The notes under the pieces were generated by a model. The model had not been told where the DNA came from. It saw only the letters and a list, made by a program, of their open reading frames with translations, and made no database searches. The position numbers and the translations under genes are program-made. Shown piece by piece: positions 27,048 to 35,413 of a stretch of 64,000 nucleotides of DNA; within the stretch, counting starts at the first letter, position 1, and each line of letters opens with the position of its first letter. This DNA is from Sphingobacterium spiritivorum (GTDB lineage: Bacteria > Bacteroidota > Bacteroidia > Sphingobacteriales > Sphingobacteriaceae): contig NZ_CP068082.1 in the NCBI RefSeq assembly GCF_016724845.1, forward strand, positions 1,240,001-1,304,000, in the 5' to 3' direction.

Positions 27048-28514
27048 ATGGGAAAACCAACCGGATTTTTAGAATATGAAAGAACACTTCCTAAAAAGGA
27101 AGCAGTTGAAAATAGAAAACAACATTATCAGGAGTTTGTAAAGAGCTATTCTGATACACAACTTAATGAGCAGGCTGCTCGTTGCATGAACTGTGGTATC
27201 CCCTTTTGTCACTCGGGATGTCCGCTGGGTAATGTGATTCCTGAATTTAATGACGCCGTCTATGACGGAAGATGGGAAGATGCATACAATATCCTGATCT
27301 CAACAAATAACTTTCCTGAGTTCACAGGTCGTATATGTCCTGCTCCATGTGAGTCGGCCTGTGTACTGGGTATCAATAAACCTCCTGTTGCTATTGAAGA
27401 GATCGAGAAACATATTATCGAGATTGCCTTCAAAAACAAATTTGTAAAACCAAACAGAAGCTACTTAAAAACAGGTAAAACAGTAGCAGTGATTGGTGCT
27501 GGCCCTGCAGGTCTTGCTGCCGCAGCACAGCTGAATAAAGCGGGCCATGATGTCGTGGTATACGAACGTGATGATAAAGTGGGCGGATTGCTACGTTACG
27601 GTATTCCGGATTTCAAACTGGACAAATCGATTATCGACAGACGAATTGAGATCATGGAGCAGTCGGGCATAGTATTCCGGACCAACAGCGAAGTTGGCAA
27701 AAAAGTCCCGGTATCGGAGCTGGCTCCGTATGATGCTATTGTACTTACAGGAGGCTCTACTATTCCACGCAATCTTCAGATTCCGGGTCGTGAGCTTAAA
27801 GGAGTACATTATGCGATGGAATTCCTGAAACAACAAAACAAACGTGTAGGTCAATCTCCGATAGAAGTGGAAGAAATCACGGCTACCGGTAAAAATGTAT
27901 TGGTTATCGGCGGTGGTGACACCGGTTCGGACTGTGTAGGTACATCCAATCGTCATGGTGCTGTTTCCGTGACCCAATTTGAACTGATGCCGCAGCCACC
28001 GAATGCTCGTACCAATGGTATGCCTTGGCCTACTTACCCGATGTTGTTAAAGACAACGACTTCACATGAAGAAGGTTGTCAACGCCATTGGAGTATAAGC
28101 ACCAAATCATTTGTCGGTGATGACAACGGAAATCTCAAAGGCGCTATCGTAGTTGATCTGGAATGGGAAACTGATACCTTCGGAAGACCTGTTAAATTCA
28201 CAGAAATAGAAGGATCAGAACGTGAGATCCCATGTGAACTGGTTACATTGGCTATGGGATTTTTACATCCGCAACACGAAGGTCTATTGCAACAATTAGG
28301 TGTTGCGCTTGACGGAAGAGGAAATGTACAGGCTACTGAAGGCGAATACAGAACATCGGTAGATAAGGTATTCTCCGCCGGAGATATGCGCCGCGGCCAG
28401 TCACTGGTTGTATGGGCAATTTCTGAAGGACGCGAATGCGCCCGTAAAGTGGATGAGTTCTTAATGGGTTCGTCTAATCTTGAAAGCAAAGAAACGATTT
28501 ATAATTACGCATAA
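27048..28514 (+). CDS. gltD: Glutamate synthase (NADPH) small subunit
   Basis: A 488-residue FAD/NADPH flavoprotein that feeds electrons to GltB through two 4Fe-4S clusters. The cluster cysteines lie in CMNCGIPFCHSGCPLGN and CPAPCESACVLGI (about residues 45-60 and 95-108). The FAD-binding GAGPAGLAAA follows the linker, and the NADPH-binding GGGDTGSDC lies near residue 290. The C-terminal VFSAGDMRRGQSLVVWAI closes the FAD site. The length and order equal those of other bacterial GltD proteins. It is co-transcribed with gltB and terminated by a strong hairpin. Confidence 0.97.
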   Translation: MGKPTGFLEYERTLPKKEAVENRKQHYQEFVKSYSDTQLNEQAARCMNCGIPFCHSGCPLGNVIPEFNDAVYDGRWEDAYNILISTNNFPEFTGRICPAPCESACVLGINKPPVAIEEIEKHIIEIAFKNKFVKPNRSYLKTGKTVAVIGAGPAGLAAAAQLNKAGHDVVVYERDDKVGGLLRYGIPDFKLDKSIIDRRIEIMEQSGIVFRTNSEVGKKVPVSELAPYDAIVLTGGSTIPRNLQIPGRELKGVHYAMEFLKQQNKRVGQSPIEVEEITATGKNVLVIGGGDTGSDCVGTSNRHGAVSVTQFELMPQPPNARTNGMPWPTYPMLLKTTTSHEEGCQRHWSISTKSFVGDDNGNLKGAIVVDLEWETDTFGRPVKFTEIEGSEREIPCELVTLAMGFLHPQHEGLLQQLGVALDGRGNVQATEGEYRTSVDKVFSAGDMRRGQSLVVWAISEGRECARKVDEFLMGSSNLESKETIYNYA

Positions 28515-28533
28515 TCACCTGCCTTATATCTGT

Positions 28534-28570
28534 AAAGTCCGGTCCGTGGAAACACACCGGACTTTATTAT
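28534..28570 (+). terminator. Intrinsic terminator after gltD
   Basis: AAAGTCCGGT (28534-28543) pairs with ACCGGACTTT (28556-28565) across a 12-nt loop, followed by an A/T-rich tail starting with T. Confidence 0.75.
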
Positions 28571-28643
28571 TATATGCCAGAACTATCTGCAAAGAGGTGA
28601 CAATAGCATTCCAGGATATCCGGAATAAGGACAGCTGCTGATG

Positions 28644-29555
28644 TCAATGCAGCTTACGGATAATAAGATCTTTCTGCCGGTTTTCCATTCGGGTCTTGAC
28701 ATATGGATAAAGAAATACAGCCGTCAATACGATCACAGCTCCCACGTAAAAACCCAGACTCATGGTCTCTTTGTGACCAAATATCAATACAGCAAGGATA
28801 ATCCCATAGACAGCTTCCAGATTGGTCGTCAATGCCACAGTAAATGCCGTCAGTTCTTTCATGACAGCTACTCCCATAACATAAGCAACTGCTGTACATA
28901 CAACACCCAGTAGCAATAAATACCACAGGTCTTGCTGACTGAGTTGCATACTGGCATTGAAATCGCCAGAGAAAAGCATAAAAACACTGATCCAGAAAAA
29001 AGCGCCCAGCATTTCGTAAAAAGTAATAATGGTAGGACTGGATGATTTCACCATTTTTCCATTGAGAATGGAGAATACACTTGCACAGAATGCACATGCG
29101 AGACCGCTGATAATGCCAGCCAGATACCGGGTTTCAAATTGAAATATGGTGTATATACCTAAAATAATGATCAGTCCGATGACAATATCCAAAGCTGCTA
29201 TTTTGCGTTTGTATAACATCGGCTCGAATATCGCAGTATATAATGTTACCGAAGAGAGCGTCACCAGAGTAACGGATACGGTAGATACTTTTATAGAATA
29301 AAAGAACAGCACCCAATGTAACCCCACCACAGCACCGGTCATAAAGAATTTAAGAAAATCACGCTTACTGACAACGATACTCTGGCGCTTGAATAGAAAA
29401 TATACAGCTAATGCAATGGCAGCAATACCTACTCTATACCAGACCAGATGAATCGCTGATACGGAGATCAGTCCACCCAAAATACCTGTAAAACCCCAAA
29501 TCAGCACGGTCAGGTGCAAAACAAGAATATTGCGGTTAATTTTGATAGAGGACAT
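28644..29555 (-). CDS. EamA/DMT-superfamily transporter
   Basis: A 303-residue integral membrane protein with ten hydrophobic helices in two homologous halves, each an EamA domain (first HLTVLIWGFTGILGG, second half starting ISGLACAFCASVFSILNGKM). Such transporters export amino acids, metabolites or drugs; the substrate is not visible. The ATG at 29555 is used; the TTG at 29564 only adds three residues. It lies 12 bp after the LptF/G-type permease gene in the same direction, so it is the third gene of the tgt-led unit. Confidence 0.88.
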   Translation of the reverse strand: MSSIKINRNILVLHLTVLIWGFTGILGGLISVSAIHLVWYRVGIAAIALAVYFLFKRQSIVVSKRDFLKFFMTGAVVGLHWVLFFYSIKVSTVSVTLVTLSSVTLYTAIFEPMLYKRKIAALDIVIGLIIILGIYTIFQFETRYLAGIISGLACAFCASVFSILNGKMVKSSSPTIITFYEMLGAFFWISVFMLFSGDFNASMQLSQQDLWYLLLLGVVCTAVAYVMGVAVMKELTAFTVALTTNLEAVYGIILAVLIFGHKETMSLGFYVGAVIVLTAVFLYPYVKTRMENRQKDLIIRKLH

Positions 29556-29567
29556 GAAAAACAAGAA

Positions 29568-30647
29568 TTATTTTGGTGCTTTATACATCAGATAAAGACC
29601 TAAACTCAGGAATATCAGATTCGGAATCATGACTGCAATCAATGGAGGCAAACCTCCCTTGAGCGAGAACATCGTTGAAAACTGAATCAATACAATATAC
29701 ACGAAGCTCAATGCGATACCTAATCCCAGACTTAATCCTATTCCTCCCCTCACCTTTTTGGAAGAAAGAGAAACGCCCATCAGCGTCAGAATAAATGCGG
29801 AAAACGGATATATATATCGTTTGTATTTTTCCAGCAACAATTCGGTCATCATGCCTGTTCCCCGTGTTTCTTCTTTATCGATACGCTTACTCAGTTCGTC
29901 GGTATTCATTGCCGTGAACATATTGTCATATTTTTCAAAATCTGAGGGCTTCATATCAAGCGTAGTATCTTTCTGATCAGCTTTGTCCATGCGTTCATGA
30001 AGACCATTGATAACCCGATTGGTATAATTCTCTATTTTCCATTTGGTAGCAACGGAATCCCAGCGGATTCTGTCTGCAATCATCTTTTCTTTCAGACGAT
30101 CTCCATCAAATTTTTCAAGTACAAAATTATACCCTATTTTTTGTCTTGTATCGAAATTATCAATATACACATACGTATTAGAGTCGATCTGCATGTGGGT
30201 AGCAGAGATGGATCCTCCGGCCTTATCCGGCTTGACATACACATTCTCAAAACTCACCTTCATTTTATTTGTGCGGGGAATAATATAAATATTAAACACA
30301 AAAGTGACGGCAAAAATGAGAGATGCAGCTATCATGTATGGCCTCAACATTCGGTTGAAGCTCATTCCTCCACTCAGAATAGGCACGATCTCGGTCTGAT
30401 CTGCCATCTTGGATGTAAAGAAGATAACAGCAATAAAGTTGATCAGCGGAGATAAAAAATTCAGATAGAAAGGAATAAATCCGGCGTAATACTGAAATAC
30501 TATTTTAGAGATCGGTGCTTTATATTGCAGAAAGTTATCCAGTTTTTCGGAAACGTCAAAGATAACCATGACCACCGTAAAAATAGCCATAGTGAAGACG
30601 AACGTCGACAAATACTTCTTAATAATATACCAATCTATTATTTTCAT
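29568..30647 (-). CDS. LptF/LptG family permease (YjgP/YjgQ)
   Basis: A 359-residue inner-membrane permease. Three N-terminal transmembrane helices (starting IIDWYIIKKYLSTFVFTMAIFTVVMV), a roughly 150-residue periplasmic beta-jellyroll (about 120-265) and three C-terminal helices follow the LptF/LptG plan. With LptB ATPase and a partner it extracts lipopolysaccharide from the inner membrane and hands it to LptC/LptA. The LDNFLQYKAP coupling-helix region after helix 1 is typical of Bacteroidota members. Only one permease gene is here, so whether it is LptF or LptG is not decided. It sits downstream of tgt. Confidence 0.9.
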   Translation of the reverse strand: MKIIDWYIIKKYLSTFVFTMAIFTVVMVIFDVSEKLDNFLQYKAPISKIVFQYYAGFIPFYLNFLSPLINFIAVIFFTSKMADQTEIVPILSGGMSFNRMLRPYMIAASLIFAVTFVFNIYIIPRTNKMKVSFENVYVKPDKAGGSISATHMQIDSNTYVYIDNFDTRQKIGYNFVLEKFDGDRLKEKMIADRIRWDSVATKWKIENYTNRVINGLHERMDKADQKDTTLDMKPSDFEKYDNMFTAMNTDELSKRIDKEETRGTGMMTELLLEKYKRYIYPFSAFILTLMGVSLSSKKVRGGIGLSLGLGIALSFVYIVLIQFSTMFSLKGGLPPLIAVMIPNLIFLSLGLYLMYKAPK

Positions 30648-30669
30648 GAATAACAGCTTACGCGTTAGA

Positions 30670-31800
30670 TTACAACCGTTGTCCTAAAACTTTGACCATT
30701 TTGTTTTTCCACTCGTAAAATGTGCCATCCACAATCTTCTCACGAGCCTGATTAACAAGCCAAAGATAAAAATGTAAATTATGTAATGAAGCAATCTGGG
30801 CTCCTAAAATTTCTTGTGAACGAATCAGGTGTCTGAGGTAGGCTTTGGTATATACCTGATCGGCCATCAGATCACTTTCGGGCTCTATCGGAGAGAAGTC
30901 ATCTTTCCATTTTTCATTCTTGATATTGATAATTCCGTTCTGTGTAAATAACATACCGTTACGTGCATTACGCGTAGGCATTACACAGTCAAACATATCG
31001 ATACCCAGTGCAATATTCTCCAGCAGATTGATCGGAGTACCCACTCCCATCAGGTAACGTGGTTTTTCAGTCGGCAATATATTACATACGACTTCTGTCA
31101 TGGCATACATCTCTTCGGCCGGTTCTCCGACAGACAATCCGCCTATCGCATTTCCTTCCCTGTTGAAGGAAGCAATGACTTCTGCAGATTTTTCACGTAA
31201 ATCTTTATACACAGATCCCTGTACAATCGGGAAAAGTGTCTGATCATATCCGTACAACGGATCGGTGGTATCAAACCGGTCGCAACACCGCTTAAGCCAA
31301 CGATGGGTCATATCCAGGGAACGGCGGGCATATCCATAGTCGCAGGGATAAGGAGTACATTCGTCAAATGCCATAATGATATCTGCACCGATGACACGCT
31401 GTGTATCCATGACATTCTCCGGGGTAAACAGATGTTTGGAACCATCTACATGTGATCTGAATGTTACACCTTCTTCTTTGATCTTACGCACTTCAGTCAG
31501 GGAGTATACCTGATAGCCTCCGCTATCTGTCAGAATAGGGAGATCCCACCCGATAAATTTGTGAAGACCTCCGGCTTTATTAAGGACATCCAGTCCCGGA
31601 CGCAGATATAAATGATAGGTATTACCCAGGATAATCTGTGCTTCGATATCCTGTTTCAGTTCATGCTGATGTACGGCTTTGACCGTACCTGCGGTACCGA
31701 CAGGCATAAAGATGGGCGTCTGAATTTTACCATGAGCCGTTTCAATTTCCCCGGCACGGGCTTTAGAAAATTTATCGTTTGCTTGAAGCGTGAATTTCAT
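30670..31800 (-). CDS. tgt: Queuine tRNA-ribosyltransferase (TGT)
   Basis: A 376-residue TIM-barrel enzyme exchanging guanine-34 for preQ1 in tRNAs with GUN anticodons. The catalytic Asp92 (TDSGGYQVYSL) and Asp271 (MFDCVMPTRNARNG) are present, as are the substrate-binding GGLSVGEP and HVDGSKH. The zinc site is unusual: the three Cys of the E. coli CxCxxC segment are replaced (here PESDLMADQV, residues 307-316), while the fourth ligand His340 (SLHNL) remains. The rest of the protein is conserved, so it is probably active with an altered or absent metal site. It leads the leftward unit with the LptF/G permease. Confidence 0.95.
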   Translation of the reverse strand: MKFTLQANDKFSKARAGEIETAHGKIQTPIFMPVGTAGTVKAVHQHELKQDIEAQIILGNTYHLYLRPGLDVLNKAGGLHKFIGWDLPILTDSGGYQVYSLTEVRKIKEEGVTFRSHVDGSKHLFTPENVMDTQRVIGADIIMAFDECTPYPCDYGYARRSLDMTHRWLKRCCDRFDTTDPLYGYDQTLFPIVQGSVYKDLREKSAEVIASFNREGNAIGGLSVGEPAEEMYAMTEVVCNILPTEKPRYLMGVGTPINLLENIALGIDMFDCVMPTRNARNGMLFTQNGIINIKNEKWKDDFSPIEPESDLMADQVYTKAYLRHLIRSQEILGAQIASLHNLHFYLWLVNQAREKIVDGTFYEWKNKMVKVLGQRL

Positions 31801-32034
31801 GAATTAACCTCTCTATCTTTCAGAAACATACAGTCAGGTTGTACCTTTCTATATTTCTTCTGTATCTGACCGTACACCGGCCATTAAAAAACACCTGCAA
31901 AAGTACTACAAATTATGGCATCTATTAACATCTCTCCTGTAAATATTGCAATCAAATCGCTCACTTTGACAATAAATAACTAATTTTAACGCTCGAATTC
32001 ATGATTCAACATAGAATCGTTATAATTTTTTCCA

Positions 32035-33183
32035 GTGAATATATTTCATTTTTTTCAAAGCCATTTTACATTCTTTTATCTGGCCTTGTTTATTTTAGGT
32101 ATCTTCTTACTTATCCAGTTGTATTACATTCTGTTTGTATACACTAAAGTAAGCCGGTATCAGGTGCAATCCTATCAGCAGACCACAGATCAGGTGCCTG
32201 TTTCTGTTATTATCTGTGCACGTAATGAAGAGAATAATCTAAAATCTTTTTTACCTCTTATCCTCGAACAGGAATACGCTCAGTTTGAAATTGTAGTTGT
32301 CAATGACTGTTCGAATGATGACACCCAGTGGGTATTGCAGGACTTTGAACGCAAATATGATCACTTAAAAGTCGTAGAGATCAAGGAACATATTCAACTC
32401 AAACACAATAAAAAATTCGGTGTAACTATGGGTATAAAAGCTGCCCGTTATACCCATTTCGTCTTTACAGATGCTGATTGTCAACCCAATTCGCCCCAAT
32501 GGCTTTCGGAAATGGCGGGTGCATTTACGGACGGAAAAGAGATTATTCTGGGTTACTCACCTTATTTCAGACAAGGCGGATTCCTGAACAAACTCATCCG
32601 ATTCGAAACTACACATACAGCAATGAGTTACCTTTCGTATGCACTGAAGAAGAATGCTTACATGGGTGTAGGGCGCAATATGGCCTATACAAAAGAATTG
32701 TTTTTCAAGGGAAAAGGATTTACCTCTCATATGCATATCAAATCGGGGGATGATGACCTGTTTGTCAATCAGAATGCAACTAAGCTAAATACCCGTATTG
32801 TCATACATCCTAATGCCCATATGTACTCGGTGCCTAAAGACAGCTGGAAAAGTTATTACAAACAAAAAGCAAGGCATTCCGGGGCATCTGTTCTTTACAA
32901 AAAGAAACATCAGCGCATGTTAGCGACCCAGCTCGCTTCCGGTATCTTATTTTATATTACCTTAATCGCCTGTCTGGCTTTATTCCCTGCGATGTGGTAT
33001 TATATGGCCGGAGTCTATGCATTTAGACTGCTTTTACAGGTTATTGTCTTTCGCAGTATTTACAAAAAACTTGCAGTACATGATCTTATCTGGTGGTTAC
33101 CATTTTTAGACCTGTATTACTATTTCTATATTTGCATCAATGGTTTATTCAACAGGAAGAAACCGCAACGGAGCTGGAAATAA
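32035..33183 (+). CDS. Family 2 glycosyltransferase, membrane-anchored
   Basis: A 382-residue GT-A glycosyltransferase read from a GTG start. An N-terminal transmembrane helix (FYLALFILGIFLLIQLYYILF) precedes the catalytic domain, which starts VSVIICARNEENNLKSFLP with the nucleotide-sugar loop VVVNDCSNDDT and the metal-binding FTDADCQPNS (about residues 140-150). GDDDLFVNQ is the acceptor/base region. Two or three C-terminal helices follow (about 300-365). The architecture resembles processive or lipid-linked glycan synthases. The sugar is unknown. rsmG begins 24 bp later, so the two are likely co-transcribed. Confidence 0.87.
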   Translation: MNIFHFFQSHFTFFYLALFILGIFLLIQLYYILFVYTKVSRYQVQSYQQTTDQVPVSVIICARNEENNLKSFLPLILEQEYAQFEIVVVNDCSNDDTQWVLQDFERKYDHLKVVEIKEHIQLKHNKKFGVTMGIKAARYTHFVFTDADCQPNSPQWLSEMAGAFTDGKEIILGYSPYFRQGGFLNKLIRFETTHTAMSYLSYALKKNAYMGVGRNMAYTKELFFKGKGFTSHMHIKSGDDDLFVNQNATKLNTRIVIHPNAHMYSVPKDSWKSYYKQKARHSGASVLYKKKHQRMLATQLASGILFYITLIACLALFPAMWYYMAGVYAFRLLLQVIVFRSIYKKLAVHDLIWWLPFLDLYYYFYICINGLFNRKKPQRSWK

Positions 33184-33207
33184 TTATTTATTCAATCCAT
33201 ACGTATT

Positions 33208-33843
33208 TTGAATCCATCAGTAGACATTATCTATAAATACTTTCCGAAATTAACGGAAACACAAAAAAATCAGTTTGCACAGTTAGCTGAGTTATATCCT
33301 TTCTGGAACAACCAGATCAATGTGATATCGCGTAAAGATATAGAGAGCCTTTATCTTCACCATGTTCTTCATTCATTGGGTATAGCAAAGTTTATGACAG
33401 AGATTACAGCGGGAACACATATTCTGGATGTCGGTACCGGAGGAGGATTTCCGGGTATACCTTTAGCCATCTTATTTCCCGAAGTGAAATTTCACCTGGT
33501 CGATTCGATCGGAAAAAAAATCAAAGTTGTACGGGAAGTTGCGACAGCATTAGGTCTGACCAATGTGGAAGCCGATCATATGCGTGCCGAGCAGCTGGAC
33601 TATAAATACGATTTCGTAGTATCCAGAGCCGTAACACGATTAGGTGATTTTGCACCATGGATCCGCAATAAATTTTTGAAACAGGATAAAAACGGTGTTC
33701 CTAATGGTATTCTGTATTTAAAAGGAGGAGATCTGAAAGAAGAGATCAAAGAGTCCAGACTCAAAGCGGAACTCCACCCCTTGTCAGATTATTTTACAGA
33801 AGATTTCTTTGAAACCAAATACGTGGTCTACGTACCCATGTAG
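33208..33843 (+). CDS. rsmG: 16S rRNA (guanine(527)-N7)-methyltransferase
   Basis: A 211-residue SAM-dependent methyltransferase that modifies G527 in the 530 loop of 16S rRNA. The SAM-binding motif ILDVGTGGGFPGIPLAI lies at about residues 70-86. FYPFWNNQINVISRKD-type sequence and VVSRAVTRL are diagnostic of RsmG. The start is a TTG at 33208, giving MNPSVDIIYKYFPKLTE, which fits the family N-terminus; no ATG is available nearby. It follows the glycosyltransferase gene and ends in a strong bidirectional hairpin. Confidence 0.95.
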   Translation: MNPSVDIIYKYFPKLTETQKNQFAQLAELYPFWNNQINVISRKDIESLYLHHVLHSLGIAKFMTEITAGTHILDVGTGGGFPGIPLAILFPEVKFHLVDSIGKKIKVVREVATALGLTNVEADHMRAEQLDYKYDFVVSRAVTRLGDFAPWIRNKFLKQDKNGVPNGILYLKGGDLKEEIKESRLKAELHPLSDYFTEDFFETKYVVYVPM

Positions 33844-33851
33844 TTGATAAC

Positions 33852-33894
33852 TATGTTTTTGGCTTGTGACAACATTTGACAAGCCAAAAACATA
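33852..33894. terminator. Bidirectional terminator between rsmG and the 76-residue ORF
   Basis: A 16-bp perfect inverted repeat (33852-33867 with 33879-33894, TATGTTTTTGGCTTGT and its complement) with an 11-nt loop lies between convergent genes. The U tracts lie inside the stem on each strand. Confidence 0.7.
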
Positions 33895-33905
33895 TTCGCT
33901 TTCTA

Positions 33906-34136
33906 TTATCCGATCTCTTCTCTGATTTTCTGTCCGATCAGATTGATTTCCTCATCCATACCAAACATTGGCAAACCTGTTTCGGGATTCAGCTTCAACC
34001 AGGTGGTATCTGTATCCTTAATAATCTGAACATATTCTTTACCTTCTTTGAAGATCACATATGTATCTTCCTCTTCCGGAAATACAGAATATACAATATC
34101 TTCTATTTCAATATCAAAGGGCTCTTTTGTTTCCAT
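33906..34136 (-). CDS. Small acidic conserved protein, unknown function
   Basis: A 76-residue strongly acidic protein (about 20 Asp/Glu) with alternating beta-like segments (DTYVIFKEGKEYVQIIKD, TTWLKLNPETGLPMFG) and a C-terminal amphipathic helix. No signal peptide or known motif is seen. Its coding character is supported by its own exact TATCTTTG -7 element at 34214-34221 and by convergent placement against the rsmG terminator. The family is not recognised. Confidence 0.6.
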   Translation of the reverse strand: METKEPFDIEIEDIVYSVFPEEEDTYVIFKEGKEYVQIIKDTDTTWLKLNPETGLPMFGMDEEINLIGQKIREEIG

Positions 34137-34213
34137 ACGTTACTCGTGTTGTTCAGCCCGAGGCTGCTTTTATTTTTATAAAACCTAGTGAGATTTTCAT
34201 CTCTTTATCGTAG

Positions 34214-34221
34214 CAAAGATA
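34214..34221 (-). promoter_or_regulatory. -7 element (TATCTTTG) for the 76-residue gene
   Basis: An exact minus-strand TAnnTTTG about 78 bp before the ATG at 34136. No -33 match was found at 19 bp. Confidence 0.35.
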
Positions 34222-34292
34222 CGATTCTTCAGAAAATTCCGGGTGGCGAATCAAGTTACAGGATTTATCCTTATCTTTAAGGATAACCATTT

Positions 34293-35405
34293 ATGAATAC
34301 TTTACTACAAATAGCTTTGACCAAAGTAAAAGGTATTGGTCCCCGATTGTCACGATCTCTTCTTTCTCATTGTGACGCTGTGGAAGCTATTTTTACCGCT
34401 TCAAAAAAACAGCTTTTAACCATTCCGGGTATTAATATGGCTATTATCGAGCGTTTACGATCGAAAGAGCTGCTACTGGAAGCGGAGAAGGAGTTGTCAT
34501 TTATTTCTGCCCATGATATAGATTTGCTCTGGATAGAAGACAATCGTTACCCGAGACGATTACGCGAATGCGATGATGCTCCTCTGGTGCTCTATTATAA
34601 AGGATCGGAATCACTCAACCCGGCCAAGACGATCAGTATAGTCGGCACGCGAAAAGCGACTGCATACGGGCAACGTATCTGTGATGAACTGATTCAGGAA
34701 CTCAGGCTTCCCGGTATACAGATCATCAGCGGACTGGCTTATGGCATTGATATTTCTGCACATCAGGCTGCTCTCCGTAACCAGATCCCCACCTTAGGTA
34801 TAATGGGTCACGGACTAGACCGTATATATCCGGCTGCACACAGGGCAATAGCCGCAGAGATGCTTTCATGCGGAGGTTTACTCACCGAATTCACGTCCGG
34901 TACAAATCCGGACAGGCAAAATTTTCCGATGCGTAACCGGATTATTGCCGGAATGGCTGATGTAACTATTGTTATTGAAGCCGCATCCAGAGGTGGTGCA
35001 CTGATTACTGCAGAAATAGCGAACACCTACAACCGGGATGTATGTGCATTTCCGGGGGGTATAGATCAGGAATCATCCGCAGGATGCAATTACCTGATCA
35101 AAACTAACCGGGCCCACCTTATCCGTCATGCATCAGACCTCTTTTATCTGATGAACTGGGAACAAGAACAGCAACAAAAACCTTCGGCACAACTTTCTTT
35201 ACTTCCTCCGCAGCTCAGCGAAGAGCAGGAAAAAATATATCAATTTCTGCAACAGCAGAATCCCGCTCCGATTGATGAGATTGCAATACATTGTGCATTA
35301 CCTCAAAGCCAGCTAGCAATTTCTCTACTCGAACTGGAAATGGAAGGTATTATTCTCTCCATGCCCGGAAAAGTATATAAATTACATCACATATATCAAC
35401 ACTAA
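34293..35405 (+). CDS. dprA: DNA-processing protein DprA
   Basis: A 370-residue Rossmann-fold protein that loads RecA on incoming single-stranded DNA during natural transformation. The N-terminal part (1-65) is helix-hairpin-helix-like (LTKVKGIGPRLSRSLLSH). The core has SIVGTRKATAYGQRI, IISGLAYGIDISAHQAAL and ITAEIANTYNRDVCAFPGG (about 100-285), followed by a small C-terminal winged-helix domain (about 310-365). The length and order match DprA/Smf. It is followed after 8 bp by the MHS transporter gene, which probably shares its transcript. Confidence 0.95.
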   Translation: MNTLLQIALTKVKGIGPRLSRSLLSHCDAVEAIFTASKKQLLTIPGINMAIIERLRSKELLLEAEKELSFISAHDIDLLWIEDNRYPRRLRECDDAPLVLYYKGSESLNPAKTISIVGTRKATAYGQRICDELIQELRLPGIQIISGLAYGIDISAHQAALRNQIPTLGIMGHGLDRIYPAAHRAIAAEMLSCGGLLTEFTSGTNPDRQNFPMRNRIIAGMADVTIVIEAASRGGALITAEIANTYNRDVCAFPGGIDQESSAGCNYLIKTNRAHLIRHASDLFYLMNWEQEQQQKPSAQLSLLPPQLSEEQEKIYQFLQQQNPAPIDEIAIHCALPQSQLAISLLELEMEGIILSMPGKVYKLHHIYQH

Positions 35406-35413
35406 ACCTACTT

